Part shown: positions 41,435 to 50,357 of the stretch, piece after piece
Layout of the letters: the number at the start of each line of letters is the position of its first letter
How positions within the stretch are numbered: position 1 is the first letter of the stretch
Origin: Lentisphaerae bacterium RIFOXYA12_64_32
GTDB taxonomy: Bacteria; Verrucomicrobiota; Lentisphaeria; Oligosphaerales; YB12-FULL-65-16
NCBI GenBank assembly: GCA_001803235.1
Contig: MHBL01000480.1
Coordinates: forward strand, 1-64,000
DNA: 64,000 bases
Direction: 5' to 3'
Position numbers and translations under genes: made by a program
The notes under the pieces: generated by a model
What the model was told of the DNA's origin: nothing
Database searches by the model: none
Seen by the model: only the letters and a program-made list of their open reading frames with translations

Positions 41435-42436
41435 ATGAAAGTCATCGTCACCGACTACATCGAGGACAACCTGGACAGGGAAGCGGCGGAACTCAAGAAA
41501 CACGGCATCGACTTCGCTGCGTACCAGCTCAAGTTCAAGCCGGAGGATGAGGTCGCCGCACAGATTGCCGACGCCGACGTCATCGTTGTCAACATGGTCA
41601 AGATGACCGAGTCGTTGCTGGCAAAGTTGCCCACGTGCAAGCTACTCATCCGGCACGGAATTGGCTACGACAACGTCGACGTCAAGGCCTGCACCAAGCT
41701 TGGCATCCAGTTCGCCTATCAGCCGGACTACTGCAAGATCGACGTCGCCGAGCACGCCATCGCCCTGATCTTCGCCTGCGGCCGCAAAGTGCTCTGGAGC
41801 CGGGAGACCTTGGACGAATCCAGCGCCAACGCCAAGTGGGACTTCTCCAAGCTTTTCCCGTTGTACCGGCTCGAGGGCAAGACGATCGGCATCGTCGGCG
41901 TGGGCCGCATCGGCAGCCGTGTGTTCCTCAAACTGCGCTCGTTCGGGTTCAAGTTCCTCGGCACCGATCCGTATCTGACCGACGCACGGCGCGCCGAACT
42001 GGACGGTATCAAGTGGGTGGACAAGGAGACGCTGTTCAAGGAGTCCGACTACGTCTCCATCCACACGCCGTTGAATGATGAGACGCGCCACATCGCGAAC
42101 AAGCAGACCATCGCCCTCATGAAGAAGACGGCGTACCTCATCAACACGTCGCGCGGGCCCATGGTCGACAGCGACGCGTTGGCTGAGGCACTGCGCCAGA
42201 ACCGTATCGCCGGCGCCGCCATCGATGTGTATGACGTCGAACCGCCGCCCCTGACGCACCCGCTGTTCAGACTGCCGAACGCCATCCTGACCCCGCATAT
42301 CGGCTGGGCGTCGGAAGAGGCCGGCTGGGAAATCCGCAAGAGCATCCTGGACGACATCATCGCGCACGCCGAAGGGCGCCACGCCCGCTGCGTTGTGAAT
42401 CCCGAGGTCTTTGAACGAACCCGCAAGTCGCATTGA
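41435..42436 (+). CDS. D-2-hydroxyacid dehydrogenase (CtBP/phosphoglycerate dehydrogenase-like)
   Basis: 333 residues. It has KLLIRHGIGYDNVDVKACTKLGI in the substrate domain, the NAD loop GIVGVGRIGSRV, then INTSRGPMVDSDALAEAL with the catalytic Arg, DVYDVEPPP with the Glu, and LTPHIGWASEEAGWEI with the His. This set defines NAD-dependent reduction or oxidation of a 2-keto/2-hydroxy acid. The family resemblance is closest to C-terminal-binding-protein-like dehydrogenases rather than housekeeping SerA, since no ACT domain is attached. The start is ATG 41435 after CGGAGG. Confidence 0.9.
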   Translation: MKVIVTDYIEDNLDREAAELKKHGIDFAAYQLKFKPEDEVAAQIADADVIVVNMVKMTESLLAKLPTCKLLIRHGIGYDNVDVKACTKLGIQFAYQPDYCKIDVAEHAIALIFACGRKVLWSRETLDESSANAKWDFSKLFPLYRLEGKTIGIVGVGRIGSRVFLKLRSFGFKFLGTDPYLTDARRAELDGIKWVDKETLFKESDYVSIHTPLNDETRHIANKQTIALMKKTAYLINTSRGPMVDSDALAEALRQNRIAGAAIDVYDVEPPPLTHPLFRLPNAILTPHIGWASEEAGWEIRKSILDDIIAHAEGRHARCVVNPEVFERTRKSH

Positions 42437-42454
42437 GTCTTTGCGTAAACAACG

Positions 42455-42515
42455 ATCGCCTTCGATTGCGGCCGATTGCAGTCGACAGCAGTCGATTCGT
42501 CCGAGCCACTCGGAA
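42455..42515. repeat. Decamer-type spacer repeat
   Basis: Degenerate 10-base units (TTCGATTGCG, GCCGATTGCA, GTCGACAGCA, GTCGATTCG) ending TCCGAGCCACTCGG. It occupies most of the gap before the aminotransferase gene. Confidence 0.6.
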
Positions 42516-42567
42516 CGCGCCATGCTGAAACACGAAACCAGAAACCTCCTGTGATACGAGGCACACC

Positions 42568-43890
42568 ATGAGCATCCCGCACGTCAAAGGTCCACTGCCG
42601 GGCCCGAAGGGCAGCAAGCTTATTGCCGAGTGGCAGAAGTACGAAGCTGACGTCACCGGATTCCAGGCCCCAGTCGTCTGGGACTCAGCCAAGGGCTGTG
42701 TCGTCACAGACGTCGACGGCAACACCTACATCGACTGGACCTCGGGCGTGTTGGTGACCAACGTCGGGCACTGTCATCCGCACCTGGTCAAGGCGGTGCA
42801 GGACGCCAGTGCGCGGCTGCTCAACAACTACGAGTGCCCGAACGTCGAGCGCATCGCCGCGGCGAAACGGCTGGTGAAGGCGCTGCCGCCGCACCTCGAC
42901 AAGTGCTTCTTCCTCAGCACCGGCAGCGAGGCAACCGAAGGCGCCAGCCGTCTGATGAAGCGCCGCACTGGCAACTACGAGATCATCTCCTTCGAGGGCG
43001 GTTTCCACGGGCGCACGGCCAGCGCCGCGTCCATGGGCGGCATGGCCAAGCCGAAGCACCACTACGGCCCCACGATTCCCGGCATGATCCGAGTCCCCTT
43101 CCCCAACCCGTACCGGGACGACTACGGTTGGTGCAAGGGCGCACCGCAATTCAAACGCTATTTCGATTACCTCGAGTACATGCTCATGGCCAATTCCACC
43201 GGCAACCTCGCAGGGCTGATCGTCGAACCGTATCAGGGCGCGGCCGGTTTCATTTTCCCGCCCGAAGGTTGGCTCAAGCGCCTCGAAGAATGGGTCCACG
43301 CCAAGGGTCTGCTGTTCACGCTCGACGAAGTCCAGTCCTCGTACGGCCGCACCGGCCGGATGTGGGCCATGGAGCACGAAGACCTGAAGCCCGACATCGT
43401 GACCATCGGCAAAGGCATAGGGTCCGGCGTTGCGGTCTCCGCCATTGCCGCCACCGCAGACGTGTTCTCCTGCCTGCAGAAGGGCGAGATGTCCAGCACA
43501 CTCGGGGGCAATCCCGTGGCCAGCGCTGCCGTCTGCGCGGTGCTCGACATCATGGAGGGTGAGGACCTGGTTGCGAACTCCGCCACGATCGGCGCCTACA
43601 TGAAAGCGCGCCTCAAGGCGATCGCACGCAAGTCCAAGCACCTCGGCGACGTGCGCGGCATGGGCCTGGTGCTGGGGCTGGAGTTCGTCAAGGACAAGAA
43701 GACCAAGGAACCCGCTCCGCAGCTCATCAAAAAGGTCATCGTCGAGTGCGCGAACCGCGGACTGCTGGTCGGCTCGGTCGGCATGTTCGGGAACGTCATC
43801 CGCGTCGCGCCACCGCTGGTCATCACAAGACCGGAAGCCGATGCCAGCCTGGACATCATGGAGGAAGTTGTCCTTGCCCTGACGCTGTGA
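42568..43890 (+). CDS. Class III (GabT-like) aminotransferase
   Basis: 440 residues, the normal size. It has DVDGNTYIDWTSGVLVTNVGHCHPHLVKAV, then LSTGSEATEGASRLM binding PLP phosphate, SFEGGFHGRTASAASMGG, LDEVQSSYGRTGRMWAMEH with the PLP-ring Asp, and VTIGKGIGSGVAVSA with the Schiff-base Lys. The C-terminal Arg block is present (VRGMGLVLGLEF). It transfers an amino group from an omega-amino acid or amino sugar derivative to a keto acid. In this cluster it may work with the hydroxyacid dehydrogenase and M20 deacylase on an amino-acid or amino-sugar substrate (inference). The start is ATG 42568. Confidence 0.92.
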   Translation: MSIPHVKGPLPGPKGSKLIAEWQKYEADVTGFQAPVVWDSAKGCVVTDVDGNTYIDWTSGVLVTNVGHCHPHLVKAVQDASARLLNNYECPNVERIAAAKRLVKALPPHLDKCFFLSTGSEATEGASRLMKRRTGNYEIISFEGGFHGRTASAASMGGMAKPKHHYGPTIPGMIRVPFPNPYRDDYGWCKGAPQFKRYFDYLEYMLMANSTGNLAGLIVEPYQGAAGFIFPPEGWLKRLEEWVHAKGLLFTLDEVQSSYGRTGRMWAMEHEDLKPDIVTIGKGIGSGVAVSAIAATADVFSCLQKGEMSSTLGGNPVASAAVCAVLDIMEGEDLVANSATIGAYMKARLKAIARKSKHLGDVRGMGLVLGLEFVKDKKTKEPAPQLIKKVIVECANRGLLVGSVGMFGNVIRVAPPLVITRPEADASLDIMEEVVLALTL

Positions 43891-43924
43891 AGGTCCGACG
43901 CGTGAGCATCGATACGTTCCCCAT

Positions 43925-43962
43925 CCGTCATTGAGTCACTGAGTCATCGCGTCACTGAGTCA
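43925..43962. repeat. Octanucleotide repeat (GTCACTGA)n
   Basis: About five degenerate 8-base units (GTCATTGA, GTCACTGA, GTCATCGC, GTCACTGA, GTCACTTG). Same unit as 27049-27088. Confidence 0.6.
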
Positions 43963-44015
43963 CTTGGGGTTAAGTGGCCCCCACCGCCCCTCGACACAGA
44001 CCGGAGAAGCACGAT

Positions 44016-45254
44016 ATGACCCAAGACCAAGTCCGCCGCGCAATTGCAGACCTCACACCGGAAACGGAACGATTCCTGTGTGAGGCCATCGGCTATCCCT
44101 CCACGCCGGGGCAGGAACACAACGGCATGCTCTTCCTGCGCGACCGCTTCCGCAAGCTCGGGGTCACGGTCGAGGAAGTGCCGCTGTCCGACAGCCTGCG
44201 CAGCGACCCGGACTACTCCGACCCAGTCCCGGACATCAAGTATGACGGTCGCTTCAACCTGCGGCTGGTACGCCGCGGCACGGGCGGCGGCCGCCGCGTG
44301 CTCTTCAATGCCCACACCGACGTCGTCCCGCCCTCGGAAGGTCAGGCGGATCCATGGAAAGCCCGGGTCGAGAACGGCGTCGTGTTCGGACGCGGCGCGT
44401 GCGACGACAAGGGCCAGGTCGCCCTGCTCTTCCTGGTGCTCAACACCCTGGACCGGCTCGGCGTCAAGCTCGCCGGGGACGTCCTCGGGCATTTGGTCGT
44501 CGAGGAAGAGAACGGCGGCAACGGCTCACTCGCCATGGCGCGACGCGGCGAAAAAGCCGACGCCTGCGTCGTGCTCGAGCCGTCGACCGGCGCGGTGTTC
44601 ACCTCGATCCGCGGCGCCGTCTGGTTCCGGCTCGTTCTGCACGGCAAGGCCGGCCACAGCGGCCAGGCCGGCCAGACCCGCAGCGCCCTGCTCATGGCCC
44701 GCGACGCCATGAACATCCTCGAGAAATACCACAATGACCTGCTCGCCGGTTCGCGCGGGTTCCCGTTGTTCGACCCGTACCCGAACCCCATGCCGATCAC
44801 GTTCGGGAAGCTCCAGGCCGGCAATTGGCCCGCTGCGGCGCCGAGCAAGGCGGTCATCGAAGGCGTACTCGGCCTGCTGCCCAACAAGACCAAGGAACAG
44901 GTCTGCCAGGAGATGCGCCAGGCACTGGCCGCGGGCGGCGACGAGTTCCTCGCCAAGAACTTTGATCTCTCGTTCATGTACCGGCACGACAGCAGCGTGC
45001 TGGCGCCGGAGCACACGCTGCCGCAAGGCCTGCTCGCGGCTGCGAAGTCCGCAGGTGTCCCGGCACGCATCGATGCCATGACCGCTTCGTGCGACGCCTG
45101 GTTCTATAACAATCAGCTCGGGATTCCGACCGTCGTGTACGGTGCCGGCACACTGAAGGTTGCGCACTCGAAAGACGAACAGATCCGCATGCAGGATATC
45201 ACCGACACCGCCGCCGTGCTGGTGCAGTTCCTCATGGAGTATTGCGGCACCTGA
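44016..45254 (+). CDS. M20-family amidohydrolase (ArgE/DapE-like deacylase)
   Basis: 412 residues. The two-metal site is complete: His100 and Asp102 (FNAHTDVVPP), Asp131 (GRGACDDKGQ), the Glu163-Glu164 pair (VVEEENGGNG) and a later AHSKDEQI His. It hydrolyses an N-acyl bond, as in acetylornithine or succinyl-diaminopimelate deacylases. A role in removing an acyl group from the cluster's substrate is an inference. The start is ATG 44016 with GGAGAAG seven bases upstream. A broken relative is at 19467-19814. Confidence 0.9.
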   Translation: MTQDQVRRAIADLTPETERFLCEAIGYPSTPGQEHNGMLFLRDRFRKLGVTVEEVPLSDSLRSDPDYSDPVPDIKYDGRFNLRLVRRGTGGGRRVLFNAHTDVVPPSEGQADPWKARVENGVVFGRGACDDKGQVALLFLVLNTLDRLGVKLAGDVLGHLVVEEENGGNGSLAMARRGEKADACVVLEPSTGAVFTSIRGAVWFRLVLHGKAGHSGQAGQTRSALLMARDAMNILEKYHNDLLAGSRGFPLFDPYPNPMPITFGKLQAGNWPAAAPSKAVIEGVLGLLPNKTKEQVCQEMRQALAAGGDEFLAKNFDLSFMYRHDSSVLAPEHTLPQGLLAAAKSAGVPARIDAMTASCDAWFYNNQLGIPTVVYGAGTLKVAHSKDEQIRMQDITDTAAVLVQFLMEYCGT

Positions 45255-45319
45255 CGGAGTCGACAACGCCACGGAGACATTAGTCGAGTCTCGACGCCAA
45301 GGCTTCGGGACAGACACCC

Positions 45320-45411
45320 ACCGGCGCAGTCGCGCCGGTCGGCCATCGCGGGGTCCGGGGAGTCAACGACGCCCCGGCGGGGGTGCGGGGGCAGAGCCCC
45401 CGCCAACGCTA
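45320..45411. repeat. GCAGAGCCC-family palindromic element
   Basis: It starts with the hairpin ACCGGCGC-AGTC-GCGCCGGT (45320-45339), then GGGTCCGGGGAGTCAACGAC and GCCCCGGCGGGGG, and ends GGGGGCAGAGCCCCCGCC, which is itself a stem. The GGAGTCAACGA..CGGGG..GGGCAGAGCCC order matches the right half of 994-1186. Confidence 0.7.
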
Positions 45412-45424
45412 AGGACACACACGC

Positions 45425-46459
45425 ATGAAAGCACTGGTCAAGACGCAGAAGGGCAAGGGGTTCATTGAGGTCCGGGACGTGCCGGAACCGACGCCCAAGT
45501 CCGGCGAAGTCAAGATCAAGATTGCCGCCTGCGGCATCTGCGGTTCGGACATCCACGTCCGGCACGATTCCTTCCCCTACTGGCCGCCGGTCATACTCGG
45601 GCATGAGTTCACCGGCACCGTCATCGAACTCGGACCCGACTGCTGCACCGCCAAGCTCGGTGACCGCATCGTGGCCGAGCCGCACACGCGCGCCTGCGGC
45701 CGCTGCTATCTCTGCCGGACCGGCAACATCCAGATCTGCCCCGAGAAGCGCTCACCCGGGTGGGGCATTGACGGCGGCATGGCGGAGTACATCTGCTACC
45801 CCGAGCGGCTCCTGCACCGCATTCCCGACAGCATGACCTGGGACCAGGCCGCCGTCGTCGAACCGACCGCCAACGCCGTCACCGACCTCATTGAGCACAC
45901 CGGCGTCGTAGCCGGCGACTTTGTCGTCGTCCAGGGCCCCGGCCCAATCGGCCTGCTCACGGCCATGGTCGCGCGTGCCGCCGGGGCACGCGAGGTCGCG
46001 ATCATCGGCACCCCGGGCGACGCCGACCTGCGCCTCACCAAGGCCCGCGAACTCGGGTTCACTCAGCTCATCAACATTGGCGAGACCGACCCGGTCAAGG
46101 CGGTGCTCGACATGACCAACGGCCTCGGCGCGGACATCGTCGTTGAGTGCAGCGGCGCGCCGCGCGCCATTCCGGTCACCATCGACCTGGTCCGCAAGCG
46201 CGGCAAGATCTGCGTCATCGGCCTGACCGGCAACCGCCCGGTCGAGGTGCCGTGGGACAAGTTCTGCTTCAAGGTCGTGGACGTCTCCTTCAACCTCTCG
46301 ACCAGCTACACCTCCTGGGACCGCACCATCAGCCTCATCGCCACCGGCAAGGTCCCGTCCGAAAAGGTCATTTCACACCGCGAACCGATCAAGAACTGGG
46401 AGTACGTCTTCGACGCTATCGAGAAACTGCAGGCACTGAAAGGACTGATTGTGCCCTGA
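45425..46459 (+). CDS. Zinc-dependent alcohol/sugar dehydrogenase (sorbitol/threonine dehydrogenase type)
   Basis: 344 residues of the MDR superfamily. The catalytic zinc residues are Cys39 (CGICGSDIH) and His60-Glu61 (GHEFTG). The structural zinc set is Cys91, Cys94, Cys97 and Cys105. GPGPIGLLTAMVARAAGA is the NAD loop. It oxidises a secondary alcohol of a polyol, sugar or hydroxy-amino acid. The start is ATG 45425, which directly follows the palindromic element, so the spacer supplies only a weak ribosome site (AAGGACACACACGC). It is part of the catabolic cluster. Confidence 0.9.
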   Translation: MKALVKTQKGKGFIEVRDVPEPTPKSGEVKIKIAACGICGSDIHVRHDSFPYWPPVILGHEFTGTVIELGPDCCTAKLGDRIVAEPHTRACGRCYLCRTGNIQICPEKRSPGWGIDGGMAEYICYPERLLHRIPDSMTWDQAAVVEPTANAVTDLIEHTGVVAGDFVVVQGPGPIGLLTAMVARAAGAREVAIIGTPGDADLRLTKARELGFTQLINIGETDPVKAVLDMTNGLGADIVVECSGAPRAIPVTIDLVRKRGKICVIGLTGNRPVEVPWDKFCFKVVDVSFNLSTSYTSWDRTISLIATGKVPSEKVISHREPIKNWEYVFDAIEKLQALKGLIVP

Positions 46460-46655
46460 GCGACGTTCGGGTGGCTTTGCCCCCCGATCCCCCCACCAAA
46501 GGGTACTCGTACCCTCTGGACACCCGTTGGGCGGTTCGTTCGTTCCCGCCGGTGCCCGGCGGGAACGAACGAACCGCCGTCGGGATTCCAAAGGGAGGCA
46601 GTCCCTTTGGCGGGGTTCGGGGCAGAGCCCCGAGAACATCGGTCACAGGAACCAA
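46460..46655. repeat. Large nested palindrome with perfect 23-bp stem
   Basis: The central stem (46530-46552 paired with 46556-46578, 3-base loop TGC) is perfect over 23 bp. Around it are AGGGTAC-TC-GTACCCT, CCAAAGGGA..TCCCTTTGG and outer arms ending GGGGTTCGGGGCAGAGCCCCGA. The architecture is the same as 994-1186. It fills the gap before the third Gfo/Idh/MocA gene. Confidence 0.8.
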
Positions 46656-46676
46656 ACGTCTTGAGGAGGCAACGTC

Positions 46677-47747
46677 ATGGCAGAAAAGCTTGGTTTCGGG
46701 TTGTTGGGGTCGGGGTTGATTGCGCCGTTCCACGCCAAGTCGGTGCAGGAGTCGGACGGCGGCAGTCTCATTGCCGTTTGCGACACCAACCGTGAGCGCG
46801 CCGACCCGCTTGCCGGCAAGTTCGGCGTCAAGGCGTACTGCACCCTCGACGACATGCTCAAAGACGACCGTATCCACGTCGTCAACGTACTACTACCCAA
46901 TCACTTGCACCATGACGCCGTGGTCCGCAGCGCCAAGGCCGGACGCCACGTGATTATGGAGAAGCCGCCCGCGATGACGCTGCAGGAGACCGACGACATG
47001 ATCGCTGTGTGCACAGCGAAGAAGGTCAAATTCACCTGCATGGTCCAGTGCCGCGTGCGCCAGGCCATCCAGTACATGAAGAAAGCGGTCGACGACGGCC
47101 GGTTCGGGCAGATCCTGCACGCCGACGCGTACATGAAGTGGTTCCGCTCGACCGACTACTACAAGAGCGACGCCTGGCGCAGTTCGCGCAAGTCCGGCGC
47201 CGGCGTGACCGTGCAACAGGCGTTCCACTACATCGACCTGCTCCAGTACATCGTCGGCCCGGTCGCGCGCGTCGAGGCGAAGATGACCAACCTGGCGCAC
47301 CCCGAGATCAAGATTGAGGATACGGTCCTGTCGTTCGTCACCTACAAGAACGGCGCGCTCGGCGTCGTCCAGGCTTCGACCGCGCTCTGGCCGGGAACGG
47401 ACGTGCGCATCGAGATCAACGGCACCAACGGCACCGCCATCATGATGGGCGAGAAGATGGTCACCTGGAAATTCCGCGACGAGCGCCCCGAGGATGCGAC
47501 CATTCGCCAGGTGGGCAGCGCCTCACAGACGACGGCAGCCGGCGGTGCGGCCGATTTTGGCCACTTGGACCACAAGGTCGTGATCCAGAACATGATCGAC
47601 GCCGTCCGCAAGGACGTGCCGATCCTGATCCCGGTCCCGAGCGTCCGGCACACGGTCGAAATCGTCCTGGGCATGTATCACTCCGCCGCGCGCAAAACGC
47701 CGATCGATCTGCCGGTCAAGGACGACCCGACGGTCTGGGACATGTGA
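46677..47747 (+). CDS. Gfo/Idh/MocA-family oxidoreductase
   Basis: 356 residues. GLLGSGLIAPFHAKSV is the nucleotide loop and VIMEKPPAMTLQETDDM the E-K-P block. GAGVTVQQAFHYIDLLQYIVGPV carries the H-x-x-D catalytic pair of sugar dehydrogenases. The C-terminal part (KDVPILIPVPSVRHTVEIVLGMYHSAARKTPIDLPV) is typical of family members acting on glycosides or inositols. The start is ATG 46677 with GAGGAGG eight bases upstream. The TIM-barrel gene follows. Confidence 0.92.
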   Translation: MAEKLGFGLLGSGLIAPFHAKSVQESDGGSLIAVCDTNRERADPLAGKFGVKAYCTLDDMLKDDRIHVVNVLLPNHLHHDAVVRSAKAGRHVIMEKPPAMTLQETDDMIAVCTAKKVKFTCMVQCRVRQAIQYMKKAVDDGRFGQILHADAYMKWFRSTDYYKSDAWRSSRKSGAGVTVQQAFHYIDLLQYIVGPVARVEAKMTNLAHPEIKIEDTVLSFVTYKNGALGVVQASTALWPGTDVRIEINGTNGTAIMMGEKMVTWKFRDERPEDATIRQVGSASQTTAAGGAADFGHLDHKVVIQNMIDAVRKDVPILIPVPSVRHTVEIVLGMYHSAARKTPIDLPVKDDPTVWDM

Positions 47748-47830
47748 GATGCGCGAGCGGTGGCAACGTTATCATCGTGTTTAATGCGGTCTGTATCGGC
47801 ACCTCGACCGCGGTCAAACGGAGAACTTCC

Positions 47831-48634
47831 ATGCGTACGAAAATCGGATTCATCGGCGACAACGACTTGGCCAGCGTCGAAGCGGACTCGAAGTTCTGCG
47901 CCGCACACGGGTTGGACGGGCTCGAGTACAACTACTGGGGCAACTTCAAGGACCTGACCCGCGACACGGTCGAAAAGATGCACGACATCCATGCGCGGCA
48001 CGGCGTGCGCTGCTCGATGCTCGGCATCTGGGGCTGGAACCATCTCTCGACAGACGCCGCGGAGCGCGCCAAGGCGCACGAGATGCTCGAGCGCGCCATC
48101 AAGTACGGCAAGATCCTGCGTGCGGAAGTTCTCACCACCGGCGGCGGCAAGCTGGGCGATGCACCGGTCGCAGAGAACGTGGCCGAGTTCGTCAAGGTCT
48201 TCCCACGCTTCCTCGACAAAGTCGCGGAAGCGGGAATGCGACCGGCCTTCTATGCCGTGCACGGCGCCAGTTTCTTCGTGAATCTGGAGTCGTACGAGCG
48301 CGTTTGGGAGACACTGCCGCAAGTCGGCATCAAGTACGACCCGGCGAACTGGAAGCATCACGGTGACGACTACCTGGCCGTGGTGCGTAAGCACGGCGAC
48401 AAGGTCGCGTACATGCACATCAAGGAGCACATCTACCACAACGGCGAACTCGCGAGTCAGCCCGCCGCCGGCATGGGCGACATTGAGTGGGGCAAAGTTT
48501 TTGCGTTCCTGTACGAGCACAACTACAACGGTCCGCTGTCCGTCGAACCGCACGGCCCCGTCTGGTCCAAGGGCGAGATGCGGCACCGCATGATTCTGCT
48601 CTCGCAGCGCTACATCTCGCAATTCCTGGCGTAG
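47831..48634 (+). CDS. Sugar phosphate isomerase/epimerase-like TIM barrel
   Basis: 267 residues of the xylose-isomerase-like superfamily. It has GLDGLEYNYWGNFKDL, ILRAEVLTTGGGKL, PAFYAVHGASFF, VGIKYDPANWKHHGDD, KVAYMHIKEHIY and GPLSVEPHGPVWSKGE, which give the Glu/Asp/His metal set. It probably isomerises the keto product of one of the neighbouring Gfo/Idh/MocA enzymes, a pairing that is common in these phyla. The start is ATG 47831 with GGAG seven bases upstream. It is last gene of the cluster. Confidence 0.88.
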   Translation: MRTKIGFIGDNDLASVEADSKFCAAHGLDGLEYNYWGNFKDLTRDTVEKMHDIHARHGVRCSMLGIWGWNHLSTDAAERAKAHEMLERAIKYGKILRAEVLTTGGGKLGDAPVAENVAEFVKVFPRFLDKVAEAGMRPAFYAVHGASFFVNLESYERVWETLPQVGIKYDPANWKHHGDDYLAVVRKHGDKVAYMHIKEHIYHNGELASQPAAGMGDIEWGKVFAFLYEHNYNGPLSVEPHGPVWSKGEMRHRMILLSQRYISQFLA

Positions 48635-48644
48635 AGCCCGCCGA

Positions 48645-48853
48645 TCAGGCTGTCCCCGCGTGATGCGTCCGCCAGAAGCGCGGCCCCGGCGCGACGGGGA
48701 GCGGCAACCCGCCCCGGCCAGGCCGGATGACTTGGCCGACACCCTGAAAACGCCGCACCACCTTCTCCATATCTTCCTCAGGCAACGCAAGCCCGTTCGC
48801 CTCCTTGGCTACCGCCCCGAAAGCGGCTATGTTAACTGCGGAGACAGACGTAA
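48645..48853 (-). pseudogene. Possible remnant of a 2-oxoacid oxidoreductase gamma-type gene
   Basis: The minus strand reads VTSVSAVNIAAFGAVAKEANG and LALPEEDMEKVVRRFQGVGQV before a stop at 48645. The N-x-x-x-x-G-A ... G-x-x-L-P-E-E-x-x-E-x-x-V-R-R-F pattern resembles the C-terminus of indolepyruvate oxidoreductase gamma subunits. No start or upstream half exists because the next gene begins at 48918 on the other strand. It may be chance. Confidence 0.3.
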
Positions 48854-48917
48854 CGGTTTCCGGGGCGACGCACAGGGGTGCTCCCCCCCCCGGGTTCACA
48901 GAGAGGGTCCAGATTCC

Positions 48918-50357
48918 GTGTCGAACAAAGTACCCACCAAGTCTGAATTGACGAAACTGCTGGAACCGTGGGGACAAACACACGTTCTGCAGTTCTGGGA
49001 CAAACTCCCCCAAGCCGGCCAGCAGCAACTCGCCCGGCAGATCACCGAGATTGACTGGAAATCGCTGGACCGCCTGGTCCGCGAGTATGTGCTGAAATAT
49101 GCAGGGGAGACAGTGCCCACGAACATTGAACCGGCGCCTTACTATCCCATTGCCCCGGCCGACGGAAAGCAGAAGACGCTCTTCCAAGACGCCGTCGCCA
49201 AGGGAGCGGAACTGCTCCGCGGCGGTCGCGTCGCCGGTTTTACGGTCGCGGGTGGCCAAGGCACACGACTGGGCTATGACGCGCCCAAGGGCACGTTCCC
49301 CATTTCGCCGGTTAAGAACAAAACCCTGTTCCAGATCTTCGCGGAAGGCATCCTCCGGACCCAGGAGAAGTACAGCACCACGCTGGCGTGGTACATCATG
49401 ACCAGTCCGGTGAACGACGCCGCTACGCGTGAGTTCCTGGACAAGAACGCCTATTTCGGACTCGACCCCGCCAACGTCATGCTCTTCCCGCAGGGCACAT
49501 TGCCGGCCATCAGGCTGGATGGAAAAGTGCTGCTGGCCGCGCCGGACAGTATGGCCCTTTCACCCAACGGCCATGGCGGCGCGCTGCTGGCCATGCGCGA
49601 GTCCGGTGCCCTCGCCGACATGGCAACCCGCGGCGTAAACCACATCTCCTATTGGCAGGTGGACAATCCGCTGATCCACGCTTTCGACCCCCTGTTCATC
49701 GGGTTGCACGATCTGGTCGGCTCGGAGATGAGCTGCCGTTCACTCACCAAGACTGGCCCGTTCGAGAAACTCGGCAATTTCTGCATGGTCGGAGGGCGGT
49801 TGACGGTCATCGAGTACAGCGACATGCCCAAGGAACTGGCCGAGAAGGTCAATACCCGCGGGGAACTCGCCTTCCGCGCGGGGAGTCCGGCCATCCACAT
49901 GCTGACCCGCGATTTCGTCGAGCGCCTGACCGACGCGGGCCTCAAACTGCCGGTTCACCGGGCACAGAAAAAAGTCCCGTTCATTGACGCAACAGGGACA
50001 ACAGGGACCTTGGTCGAGCCCAAGGAGCCGAACGCCATCAAACTCGAGATGTTCGTATTCGACGCCCTGCCGATGGCAAAGCAAACGCTGATTCTGGAAG
50101 CGAAGCGGGAGGAGCAATTCGCGCCGGTGAAGAATGCCACGGGGGTCGACTCCGTCGAGAGTTGCCGGCGCATGATGGTCGACCGTGGCGCTGCGTGGCT
50201 CGAAACCGCCGGCGTCCGCGTGCCCCGTAAACCGGACGGCAGCCCGGCGTGTGTCGTCGAACTGTCACCGCGCCGGTTCGTGGATGCCGATGACGTCAAG
50301 GCAGCCGGGAAAAACTTGCGCTCCCCGGCGGAAGGAGAGGAGGTCTGTTTCGACTGA
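48918..50357 (+). CDS. UDPGP-family UTP-sugar-1-phosphate uridylyltransferase (UAP1-like)
   Basis: 479 residues. VAGGQGTRLGYDAPKG is the nucleotide loop in its UDP-N-acetylhexosamine pyrophosphorylase form. PNGHGGALLAM, SYWQVDNPL and KTGPFEKLGNF-like blocks support UAP1-type enzymes. It makes a UDP-sugar, probably UDP-GlcNAc or UDP-GalNAc, for envelope glycans. The start is GTG 48918, after a weak GAGAGGG; the open frame further left has no coding character. The next gene starts in the overlap TGATG, and the run continues through lpxL-like, folB and folK. Confidence 0.85.
   Translation: MSNKVPTKSELTKLLEPWGQTHVLQFWDKLPQAGQQQLARQITEIDWKSLDRLVREYVLKYAGETVPTNIEPAPYYPIAPADGKQKTLFQDAVAKGAELLRGGRVAGFTVAGGQGTRLGYDAPKGTFPISPVKNKTLFQIFAEGILRTQEKYSTTLAWYIMTSPVNDAATREFLDKNAYFGLDPANVMLFPQGTLPAIRLDGKVLLAAPDSMALSPNGHGGALLAMRESGALADMATRGVNHISYWQVDNPLIHAFDPLFIGLHDLVGSEMSCRSLTKTGPFEKLGNFCMVGGRLTVIEYSDMPKELAEKVNTRGELAFRAGSPAIHMLTRDFVERLTDAGLKLPVHRAQKKVPFIDATGTTGTLVEPKEPNAIKLEMFVFDALPMAKQTLILEAKREEQFAPVKNATGVDSVESCRRMMVDRGAAWLETAGVRVPRKPDGSPACVVELSPRRFVDADDVKAAGKNLRSPAEGEEVCFD

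Noticed and set aside
48660..48917. N-terminal extension of the uridylyltransferase
   Set aside because: The extra 86 residues have no family similarity and the sense strand overlaps a possible remnant on the other strand; GTG 48918 gives a natural start.
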